From Stereocaulon alpinum (taxonomy: Eukaryota > Ascomycota > Lecanoromycetes > Lecanorales > Stereocaulaceae), in contig JAEUBA010000002.1 in the NCBI GenBank assembly GCA_018257865.1, forward strand, positions 186,001-250,000: a DNA stretch of 64,000 nucleotides, in the 5' to 3' direction. A program made the position numbers and the translations under genes. Of this stretch, positions 1-12,095 are shown in pieces; position 1 is the first letter of the stretch; each line of letters begins with the position of its first letter. The notes below the pieces were generated by a model, which was not told the DNA's origin, made no database searches, and saw nothing but the letters and a program-made list of their open reading frames with translations.

Positions 1-192
1 GTTCTTCCTAGCCCTTGGGTGACTCGTCATCTTGGACTGGCTCTCGGGCTGTGTATCATAGACTAGCGAAGATCCTCATCCATTCGGCTGTCCCAGAACC
101 CGATACATATTGCATGCTTCGATCTCGCTACGGCTGTTCACCAGCAAGTCGAACACACTCTTCGTACATGAAAGCACACATATCGTGATTCT

Positions 193-979
193 TCATCCCC
201 TAACCCTCAATATCTCACACCACTGCCTCACGCTCCCCTCCCCCTCCACCAACCCGGGCACATCAAACACCTTCCTCGCCCCCCTAATCCCCAACCCCTC
301 CCAAAACCCAGCGATCACAGCTCCACCGCCCTCCCAGTCCTCCTCCACCCCTTCACCACCAATCCACTCCACCTCGCAAAGCGCACCTCTACCCGTCTGC
401 GCACCCCCTCCAACCCCTTGCTTGACCTCTCCAAGTCGGACTCTAAAATCGCCGATCTCGAATGCTTGTCCTTCTTTCACATTGAGCATCTGTCGTGCTT
501 GCCATAGCGGGCCGAATTTCGATAGTATGAGCTGGATGAATTCCTCGCTTGAGGCGCCTTGCGGTATAGATATTATAGTAGCTGGCTCCCCTCCCATAGC
601 CTCAGCACTCATATTACTCGAAGCAGGGGTCCCAGCGCGTGTCTGCGAAGGTGCATGCGTAGCCGTTATAGCGACGTAAGTCTTGGGCGCATGGTGGGAG
701 AGGGTCAGGATCTGGAGGTAGCGCGGGCCTGATGGTTTGCTTTTGTCGGGGCCTTTGGTGGGAGGTGGAGCATTTGAGGGCGTGCCTTTGAAGAGGCGGT
801 GGGAGAGTATCCAGGGGCCTATTGGGGTTGGGTTGTAGTGGGCTGTGAGACGGTTGAGGATGTCTTGCGTGGGTGAGGAGTCGGCGCCTTGGTTGGGGAG
901 GAAGAAGAGGCTGTAGGGTAGATTCAGCAGAGGCTATGTGGATGGGCAGGGACGATTTTACCTACCCTGTGACTGGCAT
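193..979 (-). CDS. MED20: Mediator complex subunit 20
   Basis: Subunit of the Mediator head module, which links transcription factors to RNA polymerase II in the nucleus (Srb2/Med20 family). Two exons, 966-979 and 193-910, with a 55-nt GT-AG intron at 911-965, give 243 residues. The first exon encodes only MPVTG plus part of the next codon; splicing yields the family start MPVTGLFFLPNQ. Later family-like stretches are FGPLWQARQ, FEIGDFRVRLGEV, CEVEW and the DW/FWE segment near the C-terminus. A shorter open frame starting at 612 is only the C-terminal half. It is divergent from the HeLo-like gene across about 675 bp. The family assignment rests on remembered motifs; the splice model is read directly. 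Confidence 0.9.
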
Positions 980-1654
980 GTCGAGGAATTGGCGCTAATA
1001 TCCTGAAAGTTGAATTACATGAAGTGCTTTGAGGCGCGATGATTGTTCAAGGGAATGGCCGAGCCATAGCGATGATTTGCACTGCCTTTGACGCTTGCGC
1101 CGAAGAAGGTACGCCCAAAAGGAGACGGCTAAGATGCTAAGTAACCCATGACCCAGAGTAGCAGATTCCTGCCACGCCTCTCAAGAGTATGGCGTAGAGT
1201 AAGAGTAAAGAGCGCCCCAGTGCAACAACATGAAAGGTTCGTACTCTAGGTAGGTAGGCCGGCTTGGCATGAGGCTTGAACTTGAGTTCTGCCTGAGGTT
1301 ACTCATCATCGATCAACTGTCGATTCAGACAGTAAATCGTACAACGTACAACGTACAACTGGTAAGAGTCCAATTAGTTTGTGGGTGGAAGTGGGTTACC
1401 CTGCGAGTTTGCGCAATACTGCGAGTAATCATTTGCCACTGGGTACAGTTTGCTGCTGCCTTTTCCCTGGTCGCAGGAATTCGTGGTAGCGAAAATCAGG
1501 CACCAGCTTTCGTACAGTGAAAAGCATCCAGGATCCCCAAGACCAACACCAGCTAATCTCTACGCGATGAGATACTACAGAAAGATCGTTCCAGTTTTGC
1601 TGTTATTATTTTGATTTTTCTTTTCGGGAAGACTGCGTCGATCTCGTCCGCAAG
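980..1654. other. Intergenic, divergent promoters
   Basis: No gene seen. This is the shared upstream region of MED20 (-) and the HeLo-like fusion gene (+). A 7-bp unit, gtacaac, occurs three times in direct tandem at 1339-1359. Confidence 0.5.
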
Positions 1655-4600
1655 ATGGAGTATCTCAGAAATGCCCTGCTTCCACGCAGGTTGACCGAAA
1701 TGTATGCAGACACCAAAAGGACGTATGAGCAAATCGTTCAGAACAACATCATCAATCCTCAAATATCATCGCTGCATCTGAAATTAAGGATCCAAAAAGA
1801 CCGTCTTGTTGCCTGGGGTTTAGAATGGGCCGACTCGAATGCTGGTCAGAACGATGACATTGACGGATCACTCGATCGTGCAGGAATCAGTGATCTAGTT
1901 GCTAGCATCATGTCGTCCATCAAAGAACTACTCGAGGAGGCCGAACGGATCCAACCACAGGAGTCTCGGTCACAGCCACCAGGAGCCTTTCCCCTCGAGA
2001 AAGCAGGACTCTCAGCCAGCACAAGTACTCCATGGACACCAGAAAACTTGACTCGCCTAGCAGATATCCTCAAAGATATTACTACTTCAATCGACACCCT
2101 GTGCGACTTATCAAAATCGCAGCAAATGTTACGGCAGCAAGGCAAGCCATCGGACCGAAAGGAATCTGTACCTCCAACTACTGGCACCAAGTCTGAAAAA
2201 GCTTCTCAAAGCCGTTCCGCATCAGAGCCAGTGTTGAACACTAGCAAAGACGCTCCTGCGGTGCAAGGTCAGTCAAGCGTCATCGCTTCGACCCGCATCG
2301 ATCCAAACAACCTCATATATCCCACCAACCCCCAATCGTTAGGCCCGTTACCGCCTTCGTATGATCTATCTGCAACAGATCCAGGTAACAGAAGCTTTGC
2401 ATTTCTGAAAACTTCACGCGGATCCCCACGAACGTCTGGAGGGTTTGGTCGACCTCATGATATCCCAGTGTTGGTCGATTACTACTCGGAGGATGGCGTA
2501 ACGCCAAGACATGGCCCGCTACCATCCTTACAGCGCTATGAGAACCTCGTCCTAGCATTGCAGGGAATTGGTCATCAACCTGAACATGCGTACACAGGAT
2601 CTTTGAGAATTCGTGGTTGGTTCACTGATCCCAAGAATTCTCGATACGCTTTCGTCTATGAGATACCCCGACCTCCGCAGCTAGCTGTGCCTCATATGAT
2701 GCGGCCGTTCCTTCCACCTCAGAGTCTTTTGTCCTATCTCCAACACAGCGCCGACACTGATAGCAGCAATATGCCATGCTTAGAAGATCGCTTCAGACTA
2801 GCACTCAACCTTGTGACTAACCTACTCCACATCCATGCGAAAGGCTTGACGCACAGAAACATCAACAGCAACAATGTCGTTTTTCTAAGTGACGCTGCAC
2901 CTCAGAATACTGACAGCAAGCCCTGGACTGAAGGAAGTATCCGAAAACCTTTCTTAGTTTCATGGGATCAGTGTGCCGAAGACACCTCCACCGCAGAACC
3001 GGAAACATTGATCTCGAGCATTTACCGACATCCAAGCATTTCACGTGGGCAAAGGTCCGCATACAGGGCAGTGCATGACGTTTACAGCCTCGGACTCGTC
3101 CTCCTCGAGGTTGGCCTGTGGGTACCATTGAACAAGCTTTGGAAAACGAAATACACCCGTTTAGACTTCAAAGTAAGGCTTCAAACCACCTATGTGAAAA
3201 GACTGGCTGGGAAATGCGGAAAGAGCTATATGGCGGTAGTAGAGCACTGTTTGCGAGCGGTGGAGGATGGCCAATCTGCACGAGCATCGGCACGCCTTTC
3301 TTCTTCACAGCATGGCCAACAACCTACGGTACACTCTAACTTCTACTGGAATGTACTAAAACCATTAGACCGATGCTCCTTGCTCGATACTTCAGATGAG
3401 CCAAGGATATCTTCGACATCCTCCGCTATCAGCCCACCTCGCGATTCGCCACCACGGGAACCAATCCTTGATTCTGCAGCTGAGACTGATAATATACCAT
3501 GTGAAGACCCGCCTGAAGCCACTATCGACTCATCACTTTGGGATGCTCTGAAGGTTGATTCTCCCTCGGAACCAGGAGTCAAGAAAGATGTCTGCATTTG
3601 GTCTCACACGGTTCCGGCCGCCACCCGCTCGTATTTCGACACAGTCATGATGCCTAAGTTAAGCCGCATGTTTGCAAAGGCTATCAATCGGTGGGAGTCT
3701 TACGAAATACATGTATGTATGGCGGGCGAGACTCCAGAAACAGCGAAACCGACTATCTTAATGGTCTGCCGTAGTATACTACGAGCTTGGAAGATTCTTC
3801 ATCATGTGAACGAAGACCAGGGGCTCTTCGAAATTCAAGTTGCATCTGGCCAACTAGCACGCTCGAAGCGTAGCAAGAAGAAGCGGACCAAGAAGCCTAT
3901 CCCCGAATTGGGCCAGAAGAGCGGGGAACATCCGCCACGATACCAGCAAAAGCCGGCATGCGGGGCGTCAATTGGATGTTTCGTTGACGAGCAGCACTCA
4001 GAGTCTGTCACTTTTGGTGGTGTAGTCCTTGTAAATGGCGAAGCACATGGGATGAGCGTTCACCATATGCTGGAGGATCCTGACGCAGGAGCGAGTAATG
4101 ACGACAGTAAGGGTTCCTGGCCGCCAAACATTACGAACCTTCCGGACTTAGAAGACGATATACCTGGCAGCTTCGACTTGCTGGACATCTCCGACGACGA
4201 ATTTGATGGGCTACAGACCTCCACACAAGAAGATTTCAACGTAGAAGAAGATCTCAATGCGGGCGATGTCCCAGGGACTAAGCCCGGAACCGGTTCACAC
4301 ATCATTGTCACGCAGCCAGCTCTAGATGACGTCGAACCAGAGTTTTTCCCAGATGAGGATGAGATGAGTGACGACCACTTAGTGATCCACGGTCTGGGCA
4401 GTATACACGCATCGTCCGGACTGCGGCGGTTTACATACGGTGAAGTGGCACATGAGGTGGATTGGGCCCTCTTCAAATTGCATGAGGATCGGAAACCTGC
4501 CATTAATATGGTGAATGGTGGGGCAAAGCACTGCCAAACCGCCGGTGATACGGCTTCTTACCCATGTCAGATCGTCAAGACGGAGGAGCTCGGAGCCCTA

Positions 4601-5387
4601 CAAGTGCATGCATTTGGCTCTACAAGCGGGTAAGCCGACTTTCTCTTCGGGCACCACCCCCCTATATATATATGGATGGTTTCTAACGGTCCAACTCCTA
4701 AGATTGGCAACAGGAACGATCTTGCCTGATATGCAAATGACCAAAATGCCGGGAAGACTCTACCCTTCGCCGGTTTGGCGAGTCAAAGGCGATTTCGGAG
4801 TGGGCGGTGACTCGGGGGCTTGGGTGATTGATAACGCAACTGGAGGGGTATGCGGCCACGTCACGGCCTATTCACAGTTCTGGGAATACGCAACAATCGC
4901 ACCCATGGAGGTGATGCTTCATGACATGGAGGAGATACTAGGGGCCACTGTCGCCTTACCTGATACCAACCAAGGGGCTACGGCCCAATCATTTCAGCAT
5001 CAATTTGTGGATAGAGCATCAAGTCGACCAGAAGCACGGGCTACAACCAGGGAATCGACTGGAAAGGCGAGGGCGATGTCATGTTGCATGCGAGATGAAG
5101 AGGCCGACTTTGAATTTTCGAGCAATCTGCGCCGGGAAGAATCCATCGATTCGCACCATACAACTGGCACTGAAACAGAGGAGAAGGCTTATTCGGAGGA
5201 TACAACCCCGCCAATGAGCCCAGCACTTGCTACATCGCCCGCTCCTTCGTCACATATCTCGGCTCTCAGCCTCAACAATGTGGCGGAAAAGTGGACCCAG
5301 GCCCAAGCTGGTAAGCGTAGGAGTGGGGATGATAAGGCGCTGGGGACGGGTGTCCAACCGCAGGAGGGATTGAAGGCAAAGTGTTGA
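1655..5387 (+). CDS. HeLo-like / pseudokinase / trypsin-like fusion protein
   Basis: Two exons, 1655-4629 and 4703-5387 (intron 4630-4702), give 1219 residues. Residues 1-100 are helical with a stretch (LHLKLRIQKDRLVAWG) like the HeLo/prion-inhibition domain, a membrane-perturbing domain of fungal cell-death proteins. Residues about 290-560 look like a protein kinase C-lobe, but the catalytic loop is HRN (400-402) not HRD and no DFG is seen, so a pseudokinase is likely. From about 770 comes a chymotrypsin-fold-like protease: SVHHML (His804), VDWALF (Asp936) and GGDSGAWV (Ser1029) fit a catalytic triad. An acidic insert of about 100 residues separates His and Asp. The tail is low-complexity. 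Splicing restores a family-like STSGLATGT. By inference a regulated-cell-death or incompatibility factor; the substrate is unknown. No NB-ARC domain is present. Confidence 0.8.
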
Positions 5388-5603
5388 CTGGCCGACTTTA
5401 GCATTGGGAGGCTTGACGGGCATTTTCGAAAAGATTGGTGCATACAAGCGGGTGCTTAGCATTAGATACCCCATGTCATATCAACGATGTCATTAACGCA
5501 AAGTGTTTCGATGAAGATACCCCAAATTGAACTCACATTACTATGTACGAAAAGCTTTTCGAATCAGCGGATATCATGTACTTTGCTCTTTCCAGGTATA
5601 GCT

Positions 5604-6920
5604 TCATTCCCTAACAATCAACCCCGCCATCCCCATCCCCGTCCCAACACACATACTCACAACACCCAGCTCCCCAAACCCCCCTCCCCCCATCTCACTC
5701 AAGATCGTACTAACCATCCTCCCACCCGTCGCCCCCAACGGATGTCCCAACGCAATAGCCCCACCCCTAGGATTTACCCTCCCCCTCTCTAACTCCCTCT
5801 CCAACACTAATTGCCTTACGCAATACAGCGCCTGACTAGCAAACGCCTCATTAATCTCCCAAACACCCACATCCTCCTTCTTAATCCCCATCGCGTCCAG
5901 TAAAGCGGGTATAGCGTACGCGGGCCCAATACCCATCTCATCAGGCGGTACACCCACGATAGCTGAGCCGGCGAATTTACCGATTATAGAGGAGGTGAGA
6001 CCGAGGGAAACGGCGGTTGAGCGGCGACATAGCAGTGCAGCTGCTGCGCCGTCTGAGATTTGGGAGGAGTTGCCTGCGGTCGTGGTGCCTGTTTCTTTGA
6101 AGACGGGTTTTAGTTTCACCATTGATTCTGCGGAGGCGTTGTGTCTTATGCCGTCGTCTTTGCTAATGGTGAGTGTTTCTGCGGGTTGCGGGGTGGGGCT
6201 GCCGTCGTTTTCGCCTGGGGGGTTGGTTACTGTTACTGGGACGATTTCTTTGTCGAAGAGGCCTTCTTGCTGGGCTTTTGAAGCTCGGTTGTGGGATGCG
6301 GCGCCGAACGCGTCTTGGTCTGCGCGACTTATATCATACCGCTCTGCGACGTTCTCACTTGTGATTCCCATTGGCATTATACAATCTCTTGCATCTTTTA
6401 CCGGACTCTCCTTTAACTCTGGCCAGAGCTGTGTGGGCACGGCTTTCGACCCGTAGTTCTTTGTCATGCTTTCCATGCCTGCTCCAATGCCCATGTCTAT
6501 GCGACCTACGGATATGGAATCCGCGATTGTGGTTATTGCTTGAAGACTGGAAGCGCAGGCGCGATTGACAGTGTAGAGGGACGTGCTAGAGGGGTAGCCG
6601 GCGTGGTTGAGAGCCATGCGGGCTGCTTTGCTGCCGCCGAGCTCGGAGAGTACTGTGCCGACTGAGACATCTTGGACTGCGGAGCGAGGGACATTGGGGT
6701 TCTGGATTAGGGTGGCGCGGAGGACCTGAGGGCAGGTGAGCACACAGACGGGGCTTTGTGAGTGTTAGAGACTTACAGCAGCGAGCATCTGCTCTGGGTA
6801 GGCATTGCGGAGGCCGCCTTTGTAGGAGCGGGTTGTTGGGGTGCGGAGGGCGGAGAGGAAAACCACGTCATTTGGGTGCTTGTGAAGGATGTTTTTCAAT
6901 CCCTGTTGTAATTGAGCCAT
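5604..6920 (-). CDS. POT1: 3-ketoacyl-CoA thiolase (acetyl-CoA C-acyltransferase)
   Basis: Catalyses the last step of fatty acid beta-oxidation, cleaving 3-ketoacyl-CoA to acetyl-CoA and a shortened acyl-CoA. Exons 6777-6920 and 5604-6725, intron 6726-6776; 421 residues. The active-site Cys105 lies in NRACASS, His376 in ALGHPLGATG and the second Cys407 in CVGTGMGMAG; NEAFA is also present. The N-terminus begins almost at the catalytic domain. I see no clear PTS2 (R/K-L-x5-H/Q-L) and the end, LIVRE, is not a PTS1, so location is uncertain. Fungal relatives are usually peroxisomal and carry a longer leader. Convergent with the HeLo-like gene and divergent from the SNO gene (238 bp). Confidence 0.92.
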
Positions 6921-6979
6921 CAAGGTGGTAAATGATGAACAATGAGGGGCAATAAGAATCCCATGAAGGCATTCATCAT
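6920..6979 (-). promoter_or_regulatory. uORF whose stop overlaps the thiolase start
   Basis: An ATG at 6979 (with a second in-frame ATG at 6976) opens a 19-residue frame whose TGA shares its last base with the thiolase ATG (sequence TGATG). If transcribed, it could modulate translation by termination-reinitiation. Whether the mRNA leader includes it is not known. Confidence 0.35.
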
Positions 6980-7158
6980 CGCTGGAAAGCGACGGTAAGG
7001 TAAGCTATGGCGCAGAGACGGAGGAATCAAAGCTCCTGTTGCTCGGGATTTGGCCCCGGGATACACGCTTGGCCGGGCCGTCCACAAAGTCCGGCGCGGG
7101 ATGACGTTCTAAGGGCGTAGAGTCGTGACTCGAATATCGCAGTTCACACATATTTCAA

Positions 7159-8049
7159 ATGACAAGAGAAATCATTGTCGGCGTTCTAGCCTTGCAAGGT
7201 GCTTTCTACGAGCACATCAAGCTTCTGCAACAGGCTGCCACAGAGGTAGCCCTTAAGGATGGCCAAAGATGGGAATTTGTGGAGGTTCGAACAGTTGAAG
7301 AGCTGGAAAGATGTGAGGCCCTTATAATTCCTGGTGGAGAGAGTACCACTGTCTCCTTGGTTGCTGCTCGATCAAACGTGCTGGAACCTTTGCGAGACTT
7401 TGTCAAGTACGCCTCTACACGACCCAAGTCCTTCTTAATTTATGGACGCTGATCGCGTCTTCACAGAGTGCGAAGGAAACCAACTTGGGGGACCTGCGCT
7501 GGACTTATCTTGCTTGCCGAATCTGCCAATCGGACGAAGAAGGGAGGACAAGATCTTATAGGTGGCTTGGACGTAAGAGTGAACCGAAACTATTTCGGAA
7601 GACAGACGGAAAGCTTCGAAGCGCCGCTAGCTCTACCGTTCCTTAGATCAAGAGTTAGCGAAGATGGAAGCGATAGGTTCAATGGGATATTCATTAGAGC
7701 GCCAGTGGTGGAGAAGCTCCTGCCGGTGATACAAGGCGAGCAGACGGGCGAAGAAGCTCTCGATGAAACCGTCATTGCACCTGCCAAAGCAGCCGAAGGA
7801 GAGAAGGCCAAGAAACAAGTTCTCTGCCCAGTCGAAGTGATGGCTACCTTGCCAGGTCGAAGTCGCACACTGAAAGAAAAGATCGTGGCGTTGGGGATGG
7901 CCGATGAGGTTGGAGATATTGTTGCTGTCAAGCAAGGCAATGTCTTCGGGACGAGCTTCCATCCTGAGTTGACCGAAGATGCAAGGATCCATATATGGTG
8001 GCTGGAACAGGTTAGAGACACGTTGGAGGACCAAGATCAAGATCGATAA
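7159..8049 (+). CDS. SNO1: Pyridoxal 5'-phosphate synthase glutaminase subunit (PdxT/SNO)
   Basis: Class I glutamine amidotransferase that releases ammonia from glutamine for the PdxS/SNZ synthase, making pyridoxal phosphate in the cytosol. Exons 7159-7406 and 7467-8049, intron 7407-7466; 276 residues. The N-terminus GVLALQGAFYEH and the oxyanion segment IPGGEST are typical. The nucleophile Cys93 is in WGTCAGL, and His248 and Glu250 are in SFHPEL. The fungal form is longer than bacterial PdxT (about 190-200), with an insertion of about 35 residues before the last third. The partner SNZ gene is not in this window. Confidence 0.93.
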
Positions 8050-8186
8050 TTCGTCTTGACGAGCCTCAACGCTCGGTTTAGGCGCAATGGATGTGTTCGC
8101 ATGCTGCTGATTTTCATACATATCGGATCATTGACCGCGAATATTTCCATGCACGCCGGACACCCGCTAGCCATTGATGTATGCTA

Positions 8187-8979
8187 TCACCTCCCCTTGC
8201 CGTATTCTTCTTCCTCCTTTTGACGCTCCTCTGCAATCGCACGCCCATAGCCTCCACGCCCAGGGTCGTATTCATCACGGTATTCATCTCGAACTTGACC
8301 CCCAGATTTCCCTCGTCTGCAAGGATTGTCAGTGAAAGCCCAGTATCTCTTGTAGTCCAGCACTCTGACATACCCATATTGTCTACCCTCTTGAAACCCA
8401 GGGTCCAAATCTGTACGTATTATCCGCTCATCCAATTTAGTACCTCCAATGTATTTCATACAGTCTAATGCATCTTGATGATTGTAGTACTCGACGAAAC
8501 AAAACCCACACGGTGTCTTGTGAAATCGATCCAGCCCCATGACAAGTCGTTTGATCTCCCCACATCTTGGAGCATGTCAGTATTGCTCGTCAATGAAGAT
8601 GAGATACTGTACTTGGCAAAGAGCTCATGTATTTGCTCCTCTGTGGTGTAGAAAGATCTGTAAGGTGTTAGGTAATGTAGTCCATCCTCTAATGCACAAG
8701 GACAAAGCTCCTTTAACGTACAGGTTGCCAACATAGAGGGTTGCAGCATCCTTCAATGGATCTTCTGGCTCTTCGGGCGTTCTTTCACGGCCCACGTCGT
8801 CATCATCTCGGTCACGCCCATACTTACGCTTCTTGTTCTAGCAAGCAAGGTTGTGGTTAGCTCTTGTCAGAAAATCGTAGAAGGCTGAGGAACAAAAGTC
8901 AACGATTGCTTACCCTTCCTAAATAATATGCACTAGGCTTGTCAAGCCTGTCCACAGTCGTTTGAATGGCTGCCGGCAT
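8187..8979 (-). CDS. CBC2: Nuclear cap-binding protein subunit 2 (CBP20)
   Basis: Small subunit of the nuclear cap-binding complex; binds the m7G cap of pre-mRNA together with CBP80. Five exons: 8914-8979, 8722-8837, 8613-8657, 8374-8565, 8187-8316; 182 residues. The RRM shows RNP2 (LYVGNL) and RNP1 (GFCFVEYY). The cap-pocket tail GRQYGRGKSGGQVRDEYR is restored only when the 57-nt intron 8317-8373 is removed; that intron is a multiple of three and leaves a misleading open frame. The C-terminus is rich in Gly, Arg and Glu. The start is the first ATG and gives MPAAIQTTVDRLDKPS. Convergent with the SNO gene; divergent from NUP82 with 216 bp between starts. Confidence 0.95.
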
Positions 8980-9195
8980 CTTGACCTGCTGGCCTCGTTC
9001 ATTTGAAAGGTGGACGGAGAGTGCAGCTTGCACCACTTAACGGAGCTAAAGCTTCGGCGCTAAGGCAAAGCGCGCCTACGCGACTTTCCGGTCTTCATTG
9101 ACTATAGAAGTTCATTATGACATGTCTGGAAAGAAAACAGCTTTCCTGACCTCTCTGGAACTCCTGTGCACACCTGATTACCTCTATTTGTCATC

Positions 9196-12095
9196 ATGCC
9201 CAAAATAATCGACTACAACCCACCTTGGCTCTCCGCGTCTTCGCCTGGTTCCCAACTCTTCAACACCTCCAATGCCGCTTCACCATCAGTGCAACCGACA
9301 CGTAGAGGCTCCCTACAACGAGAAAACAGCAACAACTATGAGGGGCCACTCAAGACAATTGCACACAGGGGCACGGAGGTTTTTTTAGTTGCAGGCAAAA
9401 ACATTCGGTGGTCAGATCTGTCGCTCCTCAAGACCGAGTACGAGGAGTTGCAGGCAACACCGTCGAAGAAGCCTAAGCCTGTTGCCGACGGAGAAAAGAA
9501 ACGAATCGATGAGGACGGTCCTGAAGATGGCAGTTATAGGGTATGGTGATTGCAGGAAAAAGTGGAACATTAGCTGATTAGTGAATCATCTAGGTCCTCA
9601 AGGTACCTATTGGCGAACCAATCCGTCAACTATCGGTATCCCCAAATGGAAGCTTGCTCGCTATAGCGACGTCTCATACCGTCCATCTTGCTTTGCTGCC
9701 AGATTCTTCTCTTTTCGGTCAAATACCAAATAAAGCGATCAAACTCAAGACCTACACCGTGGGTCCCACCACACACGTTCTCTGTCAATCACAGGTAACG
9801 AACATCCTGTGGCACCCATACGGAGTGGCAGGCAATTGTCTCGTCACAATTACCGCTGACGCCGTAGTACGCCTCTGGGAATTCAATCAAGATAATCGCT
9901 GGTCGTCTGACAGCCCTTCACTCGCTATCGACCTCAAGAAGTTAGTGACAGGTACATCAGAGGAGGACAACTTCACTCCGGACAAATTCGGAAAGAATAG
10001 AAGCTTCTCGTCAGACGCGTTGGGGTTGGAAGTCGCCGCTGCCTGTTTTGGAGGCAGAGGACTAAGCGATGAATCGGCCTGGTCGGCAATGACTCTATGG
10101 CTTGGCATGAAAGGGGGTGACATCTACGCTTTATGTCCCCTGCTACCTTCCAAATGGCAACCTTCGTCGACGTTGTTACCTTCCCTGTCAAGCACCGTTG
10201 TAGAGAAGGCCCCATTGCACGAGGATGGTGACGAATTGGAATCGCGGCAACACCGGGACCAATATGAATGGATTCAGGATCTAGACAATCAAGAACCAGT
10301 TCCAACGAAAGCACATGATGTATCATCTCCTGAACTCGAAATCTACAGCCGCCCTTCTCGTCCTGGTCCAATCCCCAGGTTGCAGGGCCCTTTCCAAATG
10401 TTTTCGGAAGAGGTGGATGATGATCTGGAGCTGTCTGACATTCACGTCATTGCCGGCAAGTTAAATCCTGAGGAATATATGAGCGGTGACGAGTCAGGTT
10501 CAGAAGTAGATTGGCTAGAAGAGTACGGTATTTCTGGGTCTGTAGTGTGCCTCCTGACGCGAAGTGGTAGGGTCTACGTGTGTCTAGATTTGGAAGGGGT
10601 GGAGGGTCAATGGCTGCCGCGTAAGAAAGTAGGTCCATTTTCTACCTTAGAGGTCTTGGCTCAATTGGCTAATTCAGTATGCTTTTGCAGCCCAGTCGAC
10701 TTCGAGCACCCCCAAAAGACCCCTTTTTGGTCGTTCTTGAAGGGCTGGATACTCTGCAATCTGCTGAACTGCTCGACTTGGAGTGGCCTATGTTCAGCCA
10801 GGACGTGGACTCGCGTTATTCGTTCTTTGTTACCCACAGTAAGGGCGTGTTCTTTTTCTCGCTCGACCCATGGGTACAAAGCCTCGAAAAGGAGCTACAA
10901 AGCAATGATCACCTAGGCGCCCCCTTCCGTATGGACATCATCAAAAATGGGCCGGGAACACTTAGAGAGACAATGCTATCCTTCAAACAGGATCACGAGT
11001 CCGTGACCCAGCAATCAGTCCCTGCATGCTTGGTATTCCAAGACACTGATCTAGGCTACCTCCTACTGACGAGTGTCAATGGCAAGCCCTATGCTGCAAC
11101 CCTGGACAGGCCACGCCCTGAACCAGTTGCGGAATACGATGATGACGGAGAGGAAGCCTACATTCCAGACATGAATTTCTTTACTCCGGGCCCTGCAAGA
11201 CAGATTTACCAGGTACCGGACGCGTTTCGTGCAGATTTATCTCTACCAAGTTTTCTGAAGAGTCATGTCTTGACGCGTCCTCGGCGAGTGATGAAAGAGG
11301 AAATAAGACTATCTACCACCACCCTTGACCTCATGACGCAAGCACATCGCGTGATCAGTCAGGAAACCCACAAGCTAGGGCTAGCAGCAGCGGACCTTTT
11401 CCGCCGCTGCGACAGATTGCGAGATGAGCTTCGTGATCAGATCAGCAGAGCAAACGAAGTCGCGCAACGTGCGGATAATATTGCGAATGACGACACAAAT
11501 GCCTACTTGAAAAGTAGCAAAGGCAAGGACCACCCTCGTCTTGATGAACGACTTCAAAAAGTTCGAAGCAAACACGAAGAGTTGGCAGCCCGTCATGAGG
11601 CTCTAAGGCGGAGGTTCAGCAAGCATGGTGGCAATGAACTAAGCGAGAAAGAAAAGCTCTGGATATCTGAAGTCGAGCAGACTCGGGAATCTATTGCAGC
11701 ACCTGATCAAGAGCATGAAGAGGACGAGACGGCCTGCGAGCTGTGGCAGAGATGCCACGAGGTAGGTTACCTTTCTGAACACTGTTATGTTGCATAGCAA
11801 AGGCTGATGCGAGCACAGGCGAGAGACCTGGCAGACGAACTTATCGCTCGTGCGAAAGAGACTGCTCAAGACGATAATGCAACGAATGATGACGACAATA
11901 CGCATATGATACCCCTTGATTTACGCAAAGCCAAAGTTACGCAGGTGATGAATCTATTGGAACGAGAGTACGTCGACGTCCAAGCCCTTTGCAAATCAGT
12001 CAATAGGGTAGCCTACTAACGACTCTGCTAGATCTGCCCTCGTCGAAGCAGCACAAGCTCGGCTTGAACGCTTGAGCTTTTCAACTGTATCATAA
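9196..12095 (+). CDS. NUP82: Nucleoporin NUP82
   Basis: Nuclear pore protein of the cytoplasmic face (Nup82-Nup159-Nsp1 complex) acting in mRNA export. Exons 9196-9540, 9594-10628, 10691-11761, 11819-11967, 12032-12095; 887 residues. The N-terminal half reads as a beta-propeller (for example QLSVSPNGSLLAIAT, VTNILWHPYG, ITADAVVRLWE). An acidic middle is followed by a long coiled coil from about residue 669 to the end. The second intron (10629-10690) is needed because the reading frame changes there. For the fourth exon an upstream acceptor after 11797 would also keep frame and add seven residues, but gives a 36-nt intron, so 11818 is preferred. Confidence 0.85.

Noticed and set aside
8317..8373. 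Reading straight through this stretch as CBC2 coding sequence
   Set aside because: It has GT-AG ends and a branch-like ctgac; removing it restores GRQYGRGKSGGQ, so it is an intron that happens to be open.
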